Positions 24,301-34,073 of a stretch of DNA of 64,000 nt are shown here, one piece after another. The stretch lies in contig JAANDG010000164.1 in assembly GCA_036852015.1 (NCBI GenBank), positions 186,001 through 250,000 on the forward strand. Direction: 5' to 3'. The notes beneath the pieces were generated by a model. The model was given only the letters and a program-made list of their open reading frames with translations, was not told the origin of the DNA and made no database searches. The stretch's first letter is position 1, and each line of letters begins with the position of its first letter. The translations under genes were made by a program, and so were the position numbers. The stretch is from Pelodera strongyloides. Taxonomy: Eukaryota > Nematoda > Chromadorea > Rhabditida > Rhabditidae.

Positions 24301-27300
24301 AGATGAATTTGAATAGATATGACTGAAATATCTTGTTGAGCTACTACGTATTAGTTTTTCGAAAGAGATCAGTGGACAAATCTTACACCGTTTATTAGAA
24401 CATGGATTTCCAATTTCTCGAGTACCTTCCAACGAAGTAATTTTAAGTTTAGGGCCTACTTTTGTTGACGTGAAATAGTTTTTATTATAGTATTCTGTTG
24501 TTGTAGCAGGGCATAACAGTTCCTCCGTTCGGCCGCCCCCGGCCTTAGGAGTAAGGCAGTAGAACTGGCACTTCGGAACCTCTCGGAACCTAACATGGCG
24601 AGTTCGAACTAGAGAATTCTAACCACGTTGGTACGAGGGTTCTCCGTGGACAACCCCGGCCAGCCAGTCCATATTTACTACCATGAACAAGCCAGGGATC
24701 CATACAGGGAATGAAGAGATACTATTGAATAGGTATTACTGTAGCGGAGATTTGTGAGGTTTAAAATCTCACCCTCATAGTACCGGATGAAACCATAGCG
24801 AAGATATATGAATAAAAAGAGTATAGTGTAATGGTTTCTTGCAAGCGGAGCTAATCCGACATGAATAAAAGAGAAAGGAAATATCCCGTGGGATAACGAT
24901 AGGGCAAGTGATAATTTTTGATTAGAAGTTATGAAGATAGGTGAAAATGTATTGTGAAGGCAAAAGAACAGGTAATTAAATATTATGTAGGTAAGGGGAA
25001 TGTTGATATTGAAGGGGTTTGATTGTAAGCAGTGTGGTGGGAATAATGAAAAGAGAAATATAGCGGTGATGGCCCAAATAACTTATTGTAAACATTGCAA
25101 GAGGTCGGTAGCTCTTCGGAAGGAGGAAAAATGAGAATAGTGTAAGATTAGCGTACTAAATGTAAAATTGTTATAGGAGAAACAAAGAACGTGTCGAAAA
25201 GGAAAATATATAATAGATTATGGTAATACTTAATATAAGCGTAAAGTAAATAGAATAAAAATACTGATACTGGATGTAACTGAGAAAATAATAAATAAAA
25301 ATTATGTATATATAATATAAACTTATGTTATCCCAACTAGGGATAAAGCGTCCCCAGACGGGGAAACAAGTGTGTCACAAGGACAAAACCTTACCCCGAA
25401 GGGTAAAGCAGGGTGTCACTAAGGACAAAACCTTACCCCGAAGGGTAAAGCAGGGTGTCACTAAGGACAAAACCTTACCCCGAAGGGTAAAGCAGGGTGC
25501 CACTAAGGACAAAACCTTACCCCGAAGGGTAAAGCAGGGTGTCACTAAGGACAAAACCTTACCCCGAAGGGTAAAGCAGGGTGTCACTAAGGACAAAACC
25601 TTACCCCGAAGGGTAAAGCAGGGTGCCACTAAGGACAAAACCTTACCCCGAAGGGTAAAGCAGGGTGCCACTAAGGACAAAACCTTACCCCGAAGGGTAA
25701 AGCAGGGTGCCACTAAGGACAAAACCTTACCCCGAAGGGTAAAGCAGGGTGCCACTAAGGACAAAACCTTACCCCGAAGGGTAAAGCAGGGTGCCACTGA
25801 GGACGAAACCTTACCCCGAAGGGCAAAGCAGGGTGCCACTAAGGACAAAACCTTACCCCGAAGGGTAAAGCCTGAGTATTCCTCCAGGAATTGTTGTATC
25901 GTCTTCACTCCATTCGGCAAGGAAAAGAACAAAATACTCTTCAGAATACGGAAATGGAATTCAAGCGAGGGCGAAATTATATGTATTGAGAAGAAATCAG
26001 AATCACCAACTCACATTATTGCATCCGATGACCATTACAGTGACCTTCTTTCCTGAGTATTCCTCCAGGAATTGTTGTATCGTCTTCACTCCATTCGGCA
26101 ATTCACTTGCATGCAAGCGTGCTGAAACAGAGAGCAGTTGAATGGCTACCCGTCGCAATTGAGAAATACTAGGAGTATAAGGGCCACACAAATGCATGAA
26201 TATAAGGGCCACAGGCCACACAATTGCAGGAGTATAAGGGCCACACAGTTGCAGAAGCACTCATGTTATTGAACCGAATTGTTGGATTACTCCGCCGCGA
26301 ACGCTCTAGAATAAGGATGGCGATACTTAAAAAGGAAAGACATCTTAACATCGGGATCAAAACGGCAACTCTTACTGTAACGTCACTTACCAGCTGCTCC
26401 GGTAGGAAGTTTGAGTTCAGCTGCCAAAGTCCCCTTCTTTTCCTCATCCTTTACCGTCCACTGTCCGACCACCTTGACATCGTAGAAAAGACGACCGAAT
26501 AGAGGGTGCTTGATCTGAATAGAACAGGGACTTTCTGAAAAAAATCGCTAATATCACAGTCAGAATTTTCACAACCCACATTGACGAACGCGGCATGACA
26601 ATTAAAAAACACAGGTCGATGCAAATACAAAACTCGTATATTTAAAAAGTGCATACCTTGAACACACATTTACAAAAAACACGACCTAAATTATCTGTGT
26701 AATAGATACCTGCTCGGGCGTTGCTTTTGTCGCATCCTTATCCTTGAGAGATTTGGGTTTTCTTTCCTGAAAAAGCATAATTTTAGCGTATTTGACCTTT
26801 CAATATAACACAAAGTCACATTTATTGGCGATAACTGATTTCAGTTCAACCATGATAAATATGAATCTAAAGGGACATAAAGGCCGAAACATGCTACAAA
26901 GAGAAACACCTCCAGGGAACAGGAAACTAAAACATGCAAGTGAACAAAAACTAATAAGGAATAATAGTAAAAACTCACGGGAAGCGGAATGACTTCAATA
27001 AGCGATCCACGAACACAAAGAACTTGGGCCAGATAACGGGCACCCGTTTCCACAGCCTCGTCGATTTTCTGAATGAAACATTGTATTTAGTAAATAAAAC
27101 GGCACAAAAACGATGTCCACATATGCAGCTAGAGAAACTAAATCACTAAATCACAAAAAGACGTATGAACTAGTCGCATAATGTGCAACATATAACGCAA
27201 TTATACAAATAACACAAGTAATCAATTTACGCACAACCGAATCATTGGATACTTACAAACTCCTTTGGCAGTTTTTCCTTGAAGCAAATGGCATTGAACA

Positions 27301-30300
27301 AGGGGTTGATCTCAAAAGTGACTCCTTTCGAATCAAAACTCTTCGCGAAAACCGGCACCTAAAGAGTCACACGGGAGATAAAAAAACAGTAGTTTTACTT
27401 CAAAACTGGAATAAGACAGTAAGAAGACAATGAGCACAGAGCTAAACATTCAAAAAAAACATACCCGCGATCCGCTCTTGAACACTTTTCTGAATCGAAT
27501 CACCGACTGATCTTCCACTTTCTCTGGTTCTGCCGACACATCAATATGACCCTGGAAATGAAGAGAGAATAAGATACAGTCTTCCAGTCTTCTTCGTACT
27601 GCATTAACAATTAATAATGCAAAGATAAAACAATGTCCCTCAAAAATGTCTCTGACTTAAAATCAGAGAATTGTAAACAAATCACAAAGCTGGCATTATT
27701 AAAAACAGAAATGCATACCTTATTCGAGGAGAGAACGATAACCGGCAATGGCTTGTTCTTGTGTTCGTCAATGAAATCTTGGATTCCCTTTGCATTTTGT
27801 CCGAACTCGCAAGCGTGAAGGCGTGCTAAAACGGGAGCATTAGAATAATAGAAACGAAAAAAACATGCAACAATTAGGTATGATTAAACAATAAAATTGG
27901 CGTTAAACGCGATGGAAAAACATCCATAGTCGTCCAATAAATTATAATAACAGTTAATATAAAATAAACAAGGATTGAAATCTCTTACCAGTGTGTCCAG
28001 TGGGAAGCCTGACCACAACGGCAATTGTTCCCTTGTCACTAGGGTCCTTGGACTGCCATCGGCCCTCTATTTGGGCATCGGAGAACACCTTACCCACAGC
28101 AACGCCTCTCTAAACACGACCAGACTACATAAATACGAAACCACCCACCCTCACCTCACCCATTTTCATAATAGTTTATTCCGATTTTTAGACTTGCTAC
28201 TTGTCATTTAAATCCCACTACTAGAGCGAAGCGCTATTATTTTCGGTTTAATCAAAATTAAAACGTTACTAAACGTATACTGCTACGAATAGAAAGTTGT
28301 GGAAACAGGCATCAGGCATAAGAGTTAGGTTCTAGAAAAGAAAATACAAACCTTCCTCTTCGCCTTGCTGGACATGTCCACGCCATTCTCATCGGTGCCT
28401 ACTTCCACCTGAAAAGTTCACTTACATTCTCACGTAATAAAACATGACCTTTCTCGTGTATTTCTATATCTATAAGATCACTCCCACATCTAAATATATT
28501 GTCTCTACAGTACGATTGTTCATTTATTTGCTATTTTCATAATTTTAATTTCCTGTTAGTTACCACTTTGTTTTTATTGCATACACACTTTTTAAATTGT
28601 CGTCACCCGAGAAAAACATGTTGTACTACGTCTGAAGGAACCCGTAAATCTTCATCTCATAATAAAACACACAACACACCTCGATGTCATCATCAATATC
28701 GCCGTTTTCCTCCGCTGGAACCGCCTCTGGAGTATCTGAGACCGGGACGACAGCATGAGAAACCGCCTGAAAGCATTTCACACAAATTATAAACTCTATT
28801 GTGATAACAACGCTGCACTACAAAGAGACCTGCAAATAGAGCACAATAGCGAAAGTGGAAATAACGTAATAAAATATATTTACATGAAATACGAAATGAG
28901 ACGGTCAAGACGCTACAGAGGCAAATTTTGTTAAATAAGACGAACTTGCGCTTTTTGGTTGAGAAAAAATAAATGTTCAACATAGTCTCAAAAATACTGG
29001 GCTTGCAATTAGGAATAAGCATACAATCTCACGAAACTTACCGAGTTGACCATTTGATGTGCTCTGTTCTCGTCCTTTGTGTGCACAGATATCGACAAAT
29101 CGCCCACTTTCAGTTTAGGCTGAAAATATTATTTAAAAGGTTAGGAATTTTATGCAGATTTTTTTTACCCAGAAAGACTACCACTATAACTGTAAAAAAC
29201 CACATATCTTGTCATAAAAATTTGAATTTATTTGAAGTTTTGAAGCCGTAGTGCTTCAAAATTACGAGCAGGTCGGATCACTTCCAGCCACGTTACGTAA
29301 AAACGTGAAAGAAAACAGAAAAGCAAGTAAGAAAAGACCGATTTTCACATGAAACTCACAAAAACTTTGATTGTGGACACTTTGGGCAGTCGTCCGTGCT
29401 TGAGAGGAACGATATTGGGATGAAGCCTGCCGGGAAGGTAGTGAATATTTTGTTTCTCACTCAGAACAACGATAAAGTCACGGTGAGTTGTCACTACCTG
29501 AAAACAACAGCCAGGTAAAGAAGTGAACGCAAAAAAAACTAAAATAGCATGCAAATATAATAATGTATGAGACCACATAAACTAATCACAAATCAAACCC
29601 ATAAACTGGAATATGAACTCACGGTTCCTTTAATACAGGCTCCTTTCCTAGGTTCTTGTCCAGCTGAAGTAGGATCAATAACAGCCAACTCCGCTTGTTT
29701 CGAAGGATACTGATAGCACAAAACGACGGCTGACACGGGTTTCCCAAGCTATAAAGATTCAATATATATGTTTAAAATGGAATTCGATAAAATAGGAAAA
29801 ACAACCAACTTACCTGACAACGTGCAATATAAATGACAAAGTAATGGTGGCGTTCAAGGATCAAAGAATAAGTTCATGGAAACAGAATGCGCGGATAAGA
29901 GGGAAAGAAAATACCTCTACAGCGCTTGAATCGAAGACTCCCCTGGCAATTCCGCCAATTGAATTATTGTCTCCGAAAGTCAGAGTGAGACAGTGCTCAA
30001 CCACCTGCAAAATCGTATTATATAAAGGAGAAGAGTTTACTTTTTTGTTTGTGTGAACGAAACGGTATCCTACGTTTCAGGCGGCTGGTATAAGTAGCCC
30101 TTTTCGCAACCCTTCAAAATAAGCGCAGTCGAATTTTAATACATAAACTTGGAAGATACGTTTCAGACGTTTCATATAAGTATGCAGTATGATCATTTTA
30201 ATAGGATCGCCTGAGTAGTCAGGAGGCGTAGCCGGCTGGTATTTAAATATTTTACTCGTCGAAGTTGAAGTGCAAACGAAGGTGTACATGGTACATCAAT

Positions 30301-32206
30301 TCAGCAAAAAATATGGCCCGAACTATATGTCACACCACTAATAGACAAAAAGGACGGTGGATGCTAGGTGAGAAAAATAAGGAATACCTGCTTAACAGTA
30401 GCCTTGACAATAGTTCCTGGGGCAGGCAATTTATGCTGTTCGGCCAACTCAATCTGTTCAGCCACATAAACTTGTGTCAATTTCAATGCCAGAGCAATTG
30501 GATCTTGTCTGCTGGGAATGCAAAATCCGGGCTGAAAACAGATTTCATCAGATTTCATTATAAAAAAAGAAACGTTTTAGAAAATGGCTAACACGAGAGA
30601 TTGAGAGATACAACAACACTTTCACGCTGAGCTTATCGAGGAAAAGAGAATAACCCAACCTTCAACGTGAGTCTCACAGCACCATCCTCAACAGAAATAA
30701 CACGTCCCACAACACTCTGTCCCAGCTCGAGCGGGAACCTATTGTGTTCGCCTGAAATAGAATTGAAAATGGAAATCACAGTTACAAAGCGACTAGAGTC
30801 TATGACGACGGAAGAACTAACAATAAGGCGCAATGCAATCAAGAAACCGTGCCGTCAAGCAACACATAAAACTAAAAAAAAATAGCAAAGACACAGAAAT
30901 ACGGAAAACAGGAACTAACCTTCATCGACATCTCCTGGTAAAGCAAAAGCTTCAATACCGCTTCCACCGATTAATTCGAGGGAATATCGGTTTCGAATAA
31001 CTACTTTCGTAATGATAGCAGCGACCAACTGATCCTAAAAGGAAACCAAGGTATTCACTGATTTGTATGCTATTATAAAAGGTCTATATCACGATCATGG
31101 TCATACATAAGAAAAAAACTATACATATATCATCATTGGTTAGAAAATAAAAATAAGACAGCAAACTACCTTCACAACTTCCTCGATCTTCGTTGGAACA
31201 GAAATGTTCGAATCTTCGAGAAGCTTTGAAATAAACGGCTTGCGAATCACCTAAAAGGTCGTGATGAATAAAGTAACCTCACCATACAAATGAGATAACA
31301 GACAAAGTAGCCCAGTTCTTGAAAGAAAAAAGCTAGACCTTACCCTATGCTCTCCAGTCTTCGTGGTGGACAAGGGTGTTAGGTTGTCAACCTCGACACC
31401 CAATTTGAAGCTGCTCATAGAACTGAAGGGAGCATCCAAGGAGTCCGAAGCCAGACGGTGGCTCAGGGACGCCTGCAATTATCACATTTACAGCTGGACA
31501 ATAAAGAAATTAAAACAATAAAGTAGGCCCAAGTTGGTGGCGTGGCGACTCTATGGAACGCATACGAACAAGGGAACAAGAGAACGTGGAACAAATTTCA
31601 TTTCTACCAAGCAACGAATATAACAATATAAAACAAAACAATATAAAATTTAAATTAGTGATGAGCAGACTGATATTGATGATTTCCGATACTAGACAAA
31701 CGATTTTACATTTAACAAACCTGCAGAACCGCGTCATTGACACGCACTCCAACAAGAACCTCATCGTCAGATACGAGCTTACTTACTTCACCAACGTACG
31801 AATTACGAGTGGCAGGAGGAAATCCTGACGACGACTCCTAAAATAATTATGAGTATTTTTTAAAATATAAGAAATAATGCAGAATCCAGGGTACCGTTTT
31901 GGTGCATTTAGTAGCTGGGTACCTTCGTAGTAGCTTCAAACCAGAACGGTATCTGTTGGCACAAGCAACCCCACAAATCCCACAAAAATACCAATCATTA
32001 TTATAAAAAAAGATACTTCTTAGTTCCATCGACCACAGCGGCCATGATAAATACTCATTCAAAACGGATATAGTCGTTTTTCCGTAACCAAAATACTTGT
32101 ATAAGGACAAGAACCACAAACTTTTTCACATACAATATAATGAAGATCTTACCTCGTTTCCAACATGCTTCTTAGCTGACTTCTTGCCTTTCGATTTCAC
32201 TTTCAT
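15308..32206 (-). CDS. PDCD11: RRP5 / PDCD11 ribosome-biogenesis protein (S1 repeats + HAT repeats)
   Basis: Forty exons from 32206-32153 (MKVKSKGKKSAKK) to 15373-15308, summing to 1243 codons plus stop with consistent phases. The N-terminal and middle exons (31837 to about 20461) form S1-type beta-barrel repeats; examples are ELGQSVVGRVISVEDGAVRL (30751-30660) and ETGARYLAQVLCVRG (27068-26979). A lysine-rich acidic linker follows (20248-18505), then HAT/TPR-like helical repeats (18146-15308) including NPNSAEMWIRYMTYFLG, EADEIYDQMIRRFRAGN, and KTDTWHVYIDQSIKHSSPDV. RRP5 binds pre-rRNA and is needed for both 18S and ITS1 processing in the nucleolus. At about 1240 aa it is much shorter than human PDCD11 (about 1870 aa). 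Oddities are a five-exon internal duplication, a GC-AG intron, a 24-nt exon (18725-18702), and a 4.9 kb intron (26014-21150) holding a retroelement and satellite. Confidence 0.9.
15471..15515. repeat. Short dispersed repeat (TACACCAAAAGGTGTGCATC), copy 2
   Basis: Inverted copy of the about 40-base repeat at 12166-12211: TTTCATCCTCGGATGCACACC followed by TTTTGGTGTATTTGATAAATA. It lies in the last RRP5 intron, directly left of a second foldback (about 15575-15690) with arms GGTTTGTGAAACGTAC and TACGTTTCACAAACCGGC. Confidence 0.6.
15575..15690. mobile_element. Foldback element with GTTTGTGAAACGTA arms
   Basis: ACGGTTTGTGAAACGTAC near the left end is mirrored by TACGTTTCACAAACCGGCTG near the right. 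The arms resemble family A (GGTTTTTGAAACGCAT) but differ in the terminal bases and lack clean TTAA borders. It could be a diverged relative. Confidence 0.45.
15888..16007. mobile_element. Foldback element, family E, copy 2
   Basis: GAGGCCATATTCAGCACTC at the left is mirrored by GAGTGGTGAATATGATCTC at the right, with CCCCAGGGACTATTTCCCCG inside. It is an inverted relative of 6121-6257 and lies in an RRP5 intron. Confidence 0.6.
18163..18243. repeat. About 20-bp minisatellite (ATAACTATAAAAATACCTTCC)
   Basis: Four head-to-tail copies of a unit close to TATAAAAATACCTTCCATAA, in an RRP5 intron. It has no coding role. Confidence 0.7.
18790..18888. repeat. Tandem duplication across an RRP5 donor site
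   Basis: About 50 bases (CATATAATATGCAAATATAAGC, ACATG, TTCCTGCATACCCTTGCCAGA) occur twice in a row. The right copy contains the true end of exon 18955-18878 and its donor site. The left copy duplicates the last exon bases and the gtatgc donor inside the intron. Confidence 0.75.
20019..20024 (-). promoter_or_regulatory. GC-AG splice donor (gcaagt) in RRP5
   Basis: Exon 20087-20025 ends GATGAG and is followed by gcaagtc. The reading frame continues into exon 19641-19576 only if this GC donor is used. AG|GCAAGT is the standard GC-AG donor context. Confidence 0.7.
21155..21345. repeat. Imperfect about 80-bp tandem repeat in RRP5 intron
   Basis: The phrases 'AATTGAAGTTGAAATA', 'CAGTAAATA(A/G)CAA' and 'AATAACACA' recur two to three times in order. 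It is simple AT-rich intronic repetition between RRP5 exon 21149-21063 and the retroelement. Confidence 0.55.
21846..23669 (-). CDS. Reverse transcriptase of the Penelope-like element
   Basis: About 600 codons open to a stop at 21846. RT landmarks in order are KLPNIYAIPKLHK, VYDFSSLFTNLPH (motif A region, catalytic Asp), GVPQGGNASPLLADLTLS (motif B), CIKRYMDDIVIFFND (motif C, YMDD) and NDQEAPFLDLFLKR. These match the Penelope/telomerase-type RT family. It has no upstream ATG of its own and overlaps the GIY-YIG frame by about 28 bases in another phase, so expression needs a +1 shift or the copy is damaged by one extra A. Confidence 0.85.
   Translation of the reverse strand: MITLKKQHVKPDIIVRIPLLDVNNVSNFQFIIKNGLKTIFENNNIPSHKLPTIRFIYKYNIPLGPKLFNYKTLVSSSKPYDQKCACFEYLSLCEPKEKISYNNDTHIITGNCRIFESKFPQTTCLLSKGTKFREPFTKDEFSKHLFSVKVDLQKSLTNFFNKHKINLPSSSLNVLHNAILNTNYNSPLENHSSQLIKDITTIRNQFIITCVDKASSNFCFSCPLLYTHFLHKELGIIDPQNGQVVGNDTYRPYVDESKESVIGRHEQFCNIFGIQLEGDDRKLPNIYAIPKLHKETIKMRFITAAKNSSLKSLSVVLQKILKHLRKHLKNYCNAVTNWNNKKICYFSIDNSLSISENPNINKFDKVAVYDFSSLFTNLPHNCVIDNIFELIELCFSNSGKEFLNVSFKSCYYTDTYSKECFTKDHIKHMVKYIVNNSYLLFQNKMFHQTKGVPQGGNASPLLADLTLSMMEFKYLKLPTNQNLGFQMCIKRYMDDIVIFFNDNHIPDILSYMYPNTLVLEKANSNDQEAPFLDLFLKRSNDRWNITLYNKTDDYSFEVNRFPIYDTHISPTIKLNCILGEVLRIHRCTSELSQFKLKVKEFINKASQ
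23641..24630 (-). CDS. GIY-YIG endonuclease region of the Penelope-like element
   Basis: The frame opens after a TAG near 24631 and runs to a TAA at 23641. No ATG start is obvious, so it may begin at a non-ATG codon, be spliced, or be 5'-truncated. Near the N-terminus is a cysteine cluster (NPCSNKRCKICPL), then the nuclease core VVYCITCDKCLVQYIGETKR with a downstream RFSQHRWHF and the conserved Glu region KEKELFWIKLL. The Cys-rich insert plus GIY-YIG is what PLE endonucleases show. The frame ends in an A7 run, beyond which the RT frame is in a different phase. Confidence 0.75.
25377..25871. repeat. 42-bp satellite, 12 tandem copies
   Basis: The unit contains CCTTACCCCGAAGGGTAAAG and CAGGGTG(T/C)CACTAAGGACAAAA. 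Twelve copies lie head to tail with very few differences. Because 42 is a multiple of three and the unit has no stop, it stays open on both strands (a 14-residue repeat such as KDKTLPRRVKQGVT on the plus strand); I regard this as chance. In the RRP5 transcript sense each unit folds as TTTACCC-TTCG-GGGTAAG, a hairpin closed by a C(UUCG)G tetraloop. Confidence 0.9.
25871..25920 (-). pseudogene. 50-bp copy of RRP5 exon 26121-26015
   Basis: These 50 bases are identical to 26054-26103, the part of the RRP5 exon encoding PNGVKTIQQFLEEYSG. The copy lies in the following intron, lacks both splice sites, and abuts the satellite exactly where the exon match ends. It looks like a partial exon duplication truncated by the array. 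Confidence 0.85.
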
Positions 32207-33010
32207 TGTTTGTCAGTTCTCGCTAATGTTTTGAGAAGGAAAGAAACGTGATTAACTGAAATGCATGTTAAAACTTTCCTCATGAGAAAATATCGAAAGA
32301 AATAAGGGAAAATGTAGAAATGTGATACGGTAGTTTTTGTCGGAGAGCTCTCCGCAACGCATGGTCATTCAAAATTCGAGGACAGATAGCTGCAGATGAT
32401 TTATCCAAGCATTTTGAGCGTCAAAAATTGTAAGTTCTTTTCGAAACAATTTGTGCAGACAGACGGAGACTTCAGTATAAAGCGACTATCCCTAGTTGCA
32501 CCAAACCATAAATCAACTATTTTAACCATTCAAATGACATTAAAACACATATTATTTACTATAAATTATACATTCTTCTTCTTCTTTCGACTTGGAAAAT
32601 TTTGAAAACTTTTTTAGACTAACGAATAGTGTTGCAAGTACGGTATTTTCAACCTTGATTACGGTAGGCTTGCTGTGTTGTACAAGTGTTGTACGACACG
32701 GTCCCTTCAGTCGACGATATTCCGTTTTTTCCATTTGGTGGGTTGTTTTAGATGGTAAGATGGTTTCCTAAGGACACAGTTTATCATCCAATAATTATTT
32801 TTGTTGTGTTGCAGAATTATTACACATTCTAGTTTGTACTTGACAAACACGCTAGCCAGGAACGTGTTTGTCTATAATAGACTCAATACGCTATGAAGCA
32901 CACCGTGTAGTGTAAAAGTTTCACGTGTAACTTTAGTGCTGTTGAAATATTTTTATTGAAACGAAACCATCTGCTAAGGAATTAAAATCCAGTGTTTCCA
33001 TACAAAATTC
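32207..33010. other. Spacer between RRP5 start and the small membrane-protein gene
   Basis: Both neighbours point left. This should contain the RRP5 promoter and 5' UTR plus the 3' UTR of the upstream gene. No coding exon or repeat family was recognised. Confidence 0.5.
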
Positions 33011-34073
33011 TTAAGATGGTGGTGCAGAGGCAGGAGCTTCACCTGAAAAAATGGAAGCGAATTGGTCTAATTGTCAGAAGAAATGTTGCAACAAACAGTT
33101 ATAAGTTTGTATGCTGATAGCTTACCCTCTACTTTGGGTTCCTTCACTTCAGAAGACTTGGGATCTCTTACAGGAAGCGAGAGAGTCTTCGGCGGGTCTT
33201 CAATTGCAGTCTGCACATTTTCAGACACCGATCCCATGGAAGAACCGTCATTGCTCGAAGAAGAACTCTGGAAAGTGATGATACAAAACTAAGAAATGAG
33301 AAGTACAACCGCCAGTCGTTCACCAAACTCCAAATTAGCATATTGAGAAACCTTCGACTTCTTCATTCTGTCCTTCACGTTCTTGGATATTTTGTATCGT
33401 CGCATCCTCTTAGCTCTTGCACCCTTTTTGTTTCTCTTCGATTCGGAGGTGTTAGAGCTCTGAACAAAATGTATGTATACCAATAGAGAATTAATGAATA
33501 GATGTACTAAGGTTTTAGAAAAGCTTCAACTGGGAAAGATTAGGTCAATACCAATGTCAATAACCATCCCATTTCATACAAAACTAGGTTACTTGCTTCT
33601 CGGGTAAACTTCGGTTTTTACTTGTCACCTAAATTTTCGCTACTATGAGCTTATGCAAATTAGAATTTGACTCTAATTCGGCTAATTTTCCTTGCAAACT
33701 TTGTAAAAAATGCAATCTTCAAATCCTCCTAACCTTTTTTATATCTGTTTCCGACATTTTATTTTGTTTTAACTAGGCACAGAATCGAATTCTGATACGA
33801 ATGAGGCCTTTAACTCGAAAATCAGCCCGACAAGTAAAAACTGAAATTATTCCTGCTTCTCTAATAACTTACCGAACCGCAAGCTCCTTGACCACAATAC
33901 GCATAGTAATAAATAGCCACTCCAATGATAGATCCAATTGCCAATGTTGCCAACCTCAAACACATTCAAATAGGCTTATTTTCGTCTTTATATGGATTCC
34001 GACATGTAAGTTGAGTTGCCAAATAACCGTGGCGGACACAAACTTACCATGTTTGCTTATTCCGAAGAAACAT
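33011..34073 (-). CDS. Unrecognised small single-pass membrane protein
   Basis: Five exons with closed phases: 34073-34048, 33954-33873, 33772-33734, 33459-33352, 33267-33126, ending at 33042-33011; 142 aa. It starts MFLRNKQTW, followed by a hydrophobic span (LATLAIGSIIGVAIYYYAY) and CGQGACGS. It then has a strongly basic stretch (KRNKKGARAKRMRRYKISKN), a Ser-rich stretch and a proline-rich tail. The topology suggests a short N-terminus, one membrane anchor and a basic cytosolic or matrix domain. A shorter start at 33757 (MSETDIKK) would give a 101-aa soluble form, but the upstream exons join in frame and add a plausible anchor. I know no family for it. It is divergently placed to TMEM138, about 950 bases apart. 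Confidence 0.6.

Larger units (their letters stand above)
21846..24630 (-). mobile_element. Penelope-like retroelement with N-terminal GIY-YIG domain (Naiad/Chlamys-type order)
   Basis: The element lies in the sense direction of RRP5, inside its 4.9 kb intron. Reading leftward, a GIY-YIG endonuclease frame comes first (open from about 24630 to 23641) and a reverse transcriptase frame second (to the stop at 21846). Classic Penelope elements carry GIY-YIG after the RT; the reversed order is the hallmark of the Naiad/Chlamys clade. The true element ends are not evident. A GC-rich foldable block at 21499-21576 and the satellite at 25377-25871 may mark its surroundings. No long direct repeats (pLTRs) were seen between the two flanks. 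Confidence 0.8.
20461..28109 (-). other. RRP5 internal tandem duplication of a five-exon S1 module
   Basis: Module 1 exons are 28109-27989, 27825-27719, 27551-27465, 27358-27257 and 27068-26979. Module 2 exons are 26514-26391, 26121-26015, 21149-21063, 20864-20763 and 20550-20461. Exons 2-5 of each module have identical lengths (107, 87, 102, 90 nt) and phases. Their products align throughout: ARLHACEFGQNAKGIQDF with ARLHASELPNGVKTIQQF, and VPVFAKSFDSKGVTFEINPL with VPVFAREVGEKGITFEVNPL. Confidence 0.85.

Noticed and set aside
25325..26056. 243-codon open frame of 14-residue repeats on the plus strand
   Set aside because: The frame is open only because the satellite unit is 42 bp and stop-free; the opposite strand is open too. 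No splice, start context or composition supports a protein.
25871..26103. 50-bp direct repeat as target-site duplication of the retroelement
   Set aside because: Both copies lie on the same side of the element, and one is RRP5 exon, so they cannot bracket the insertion.
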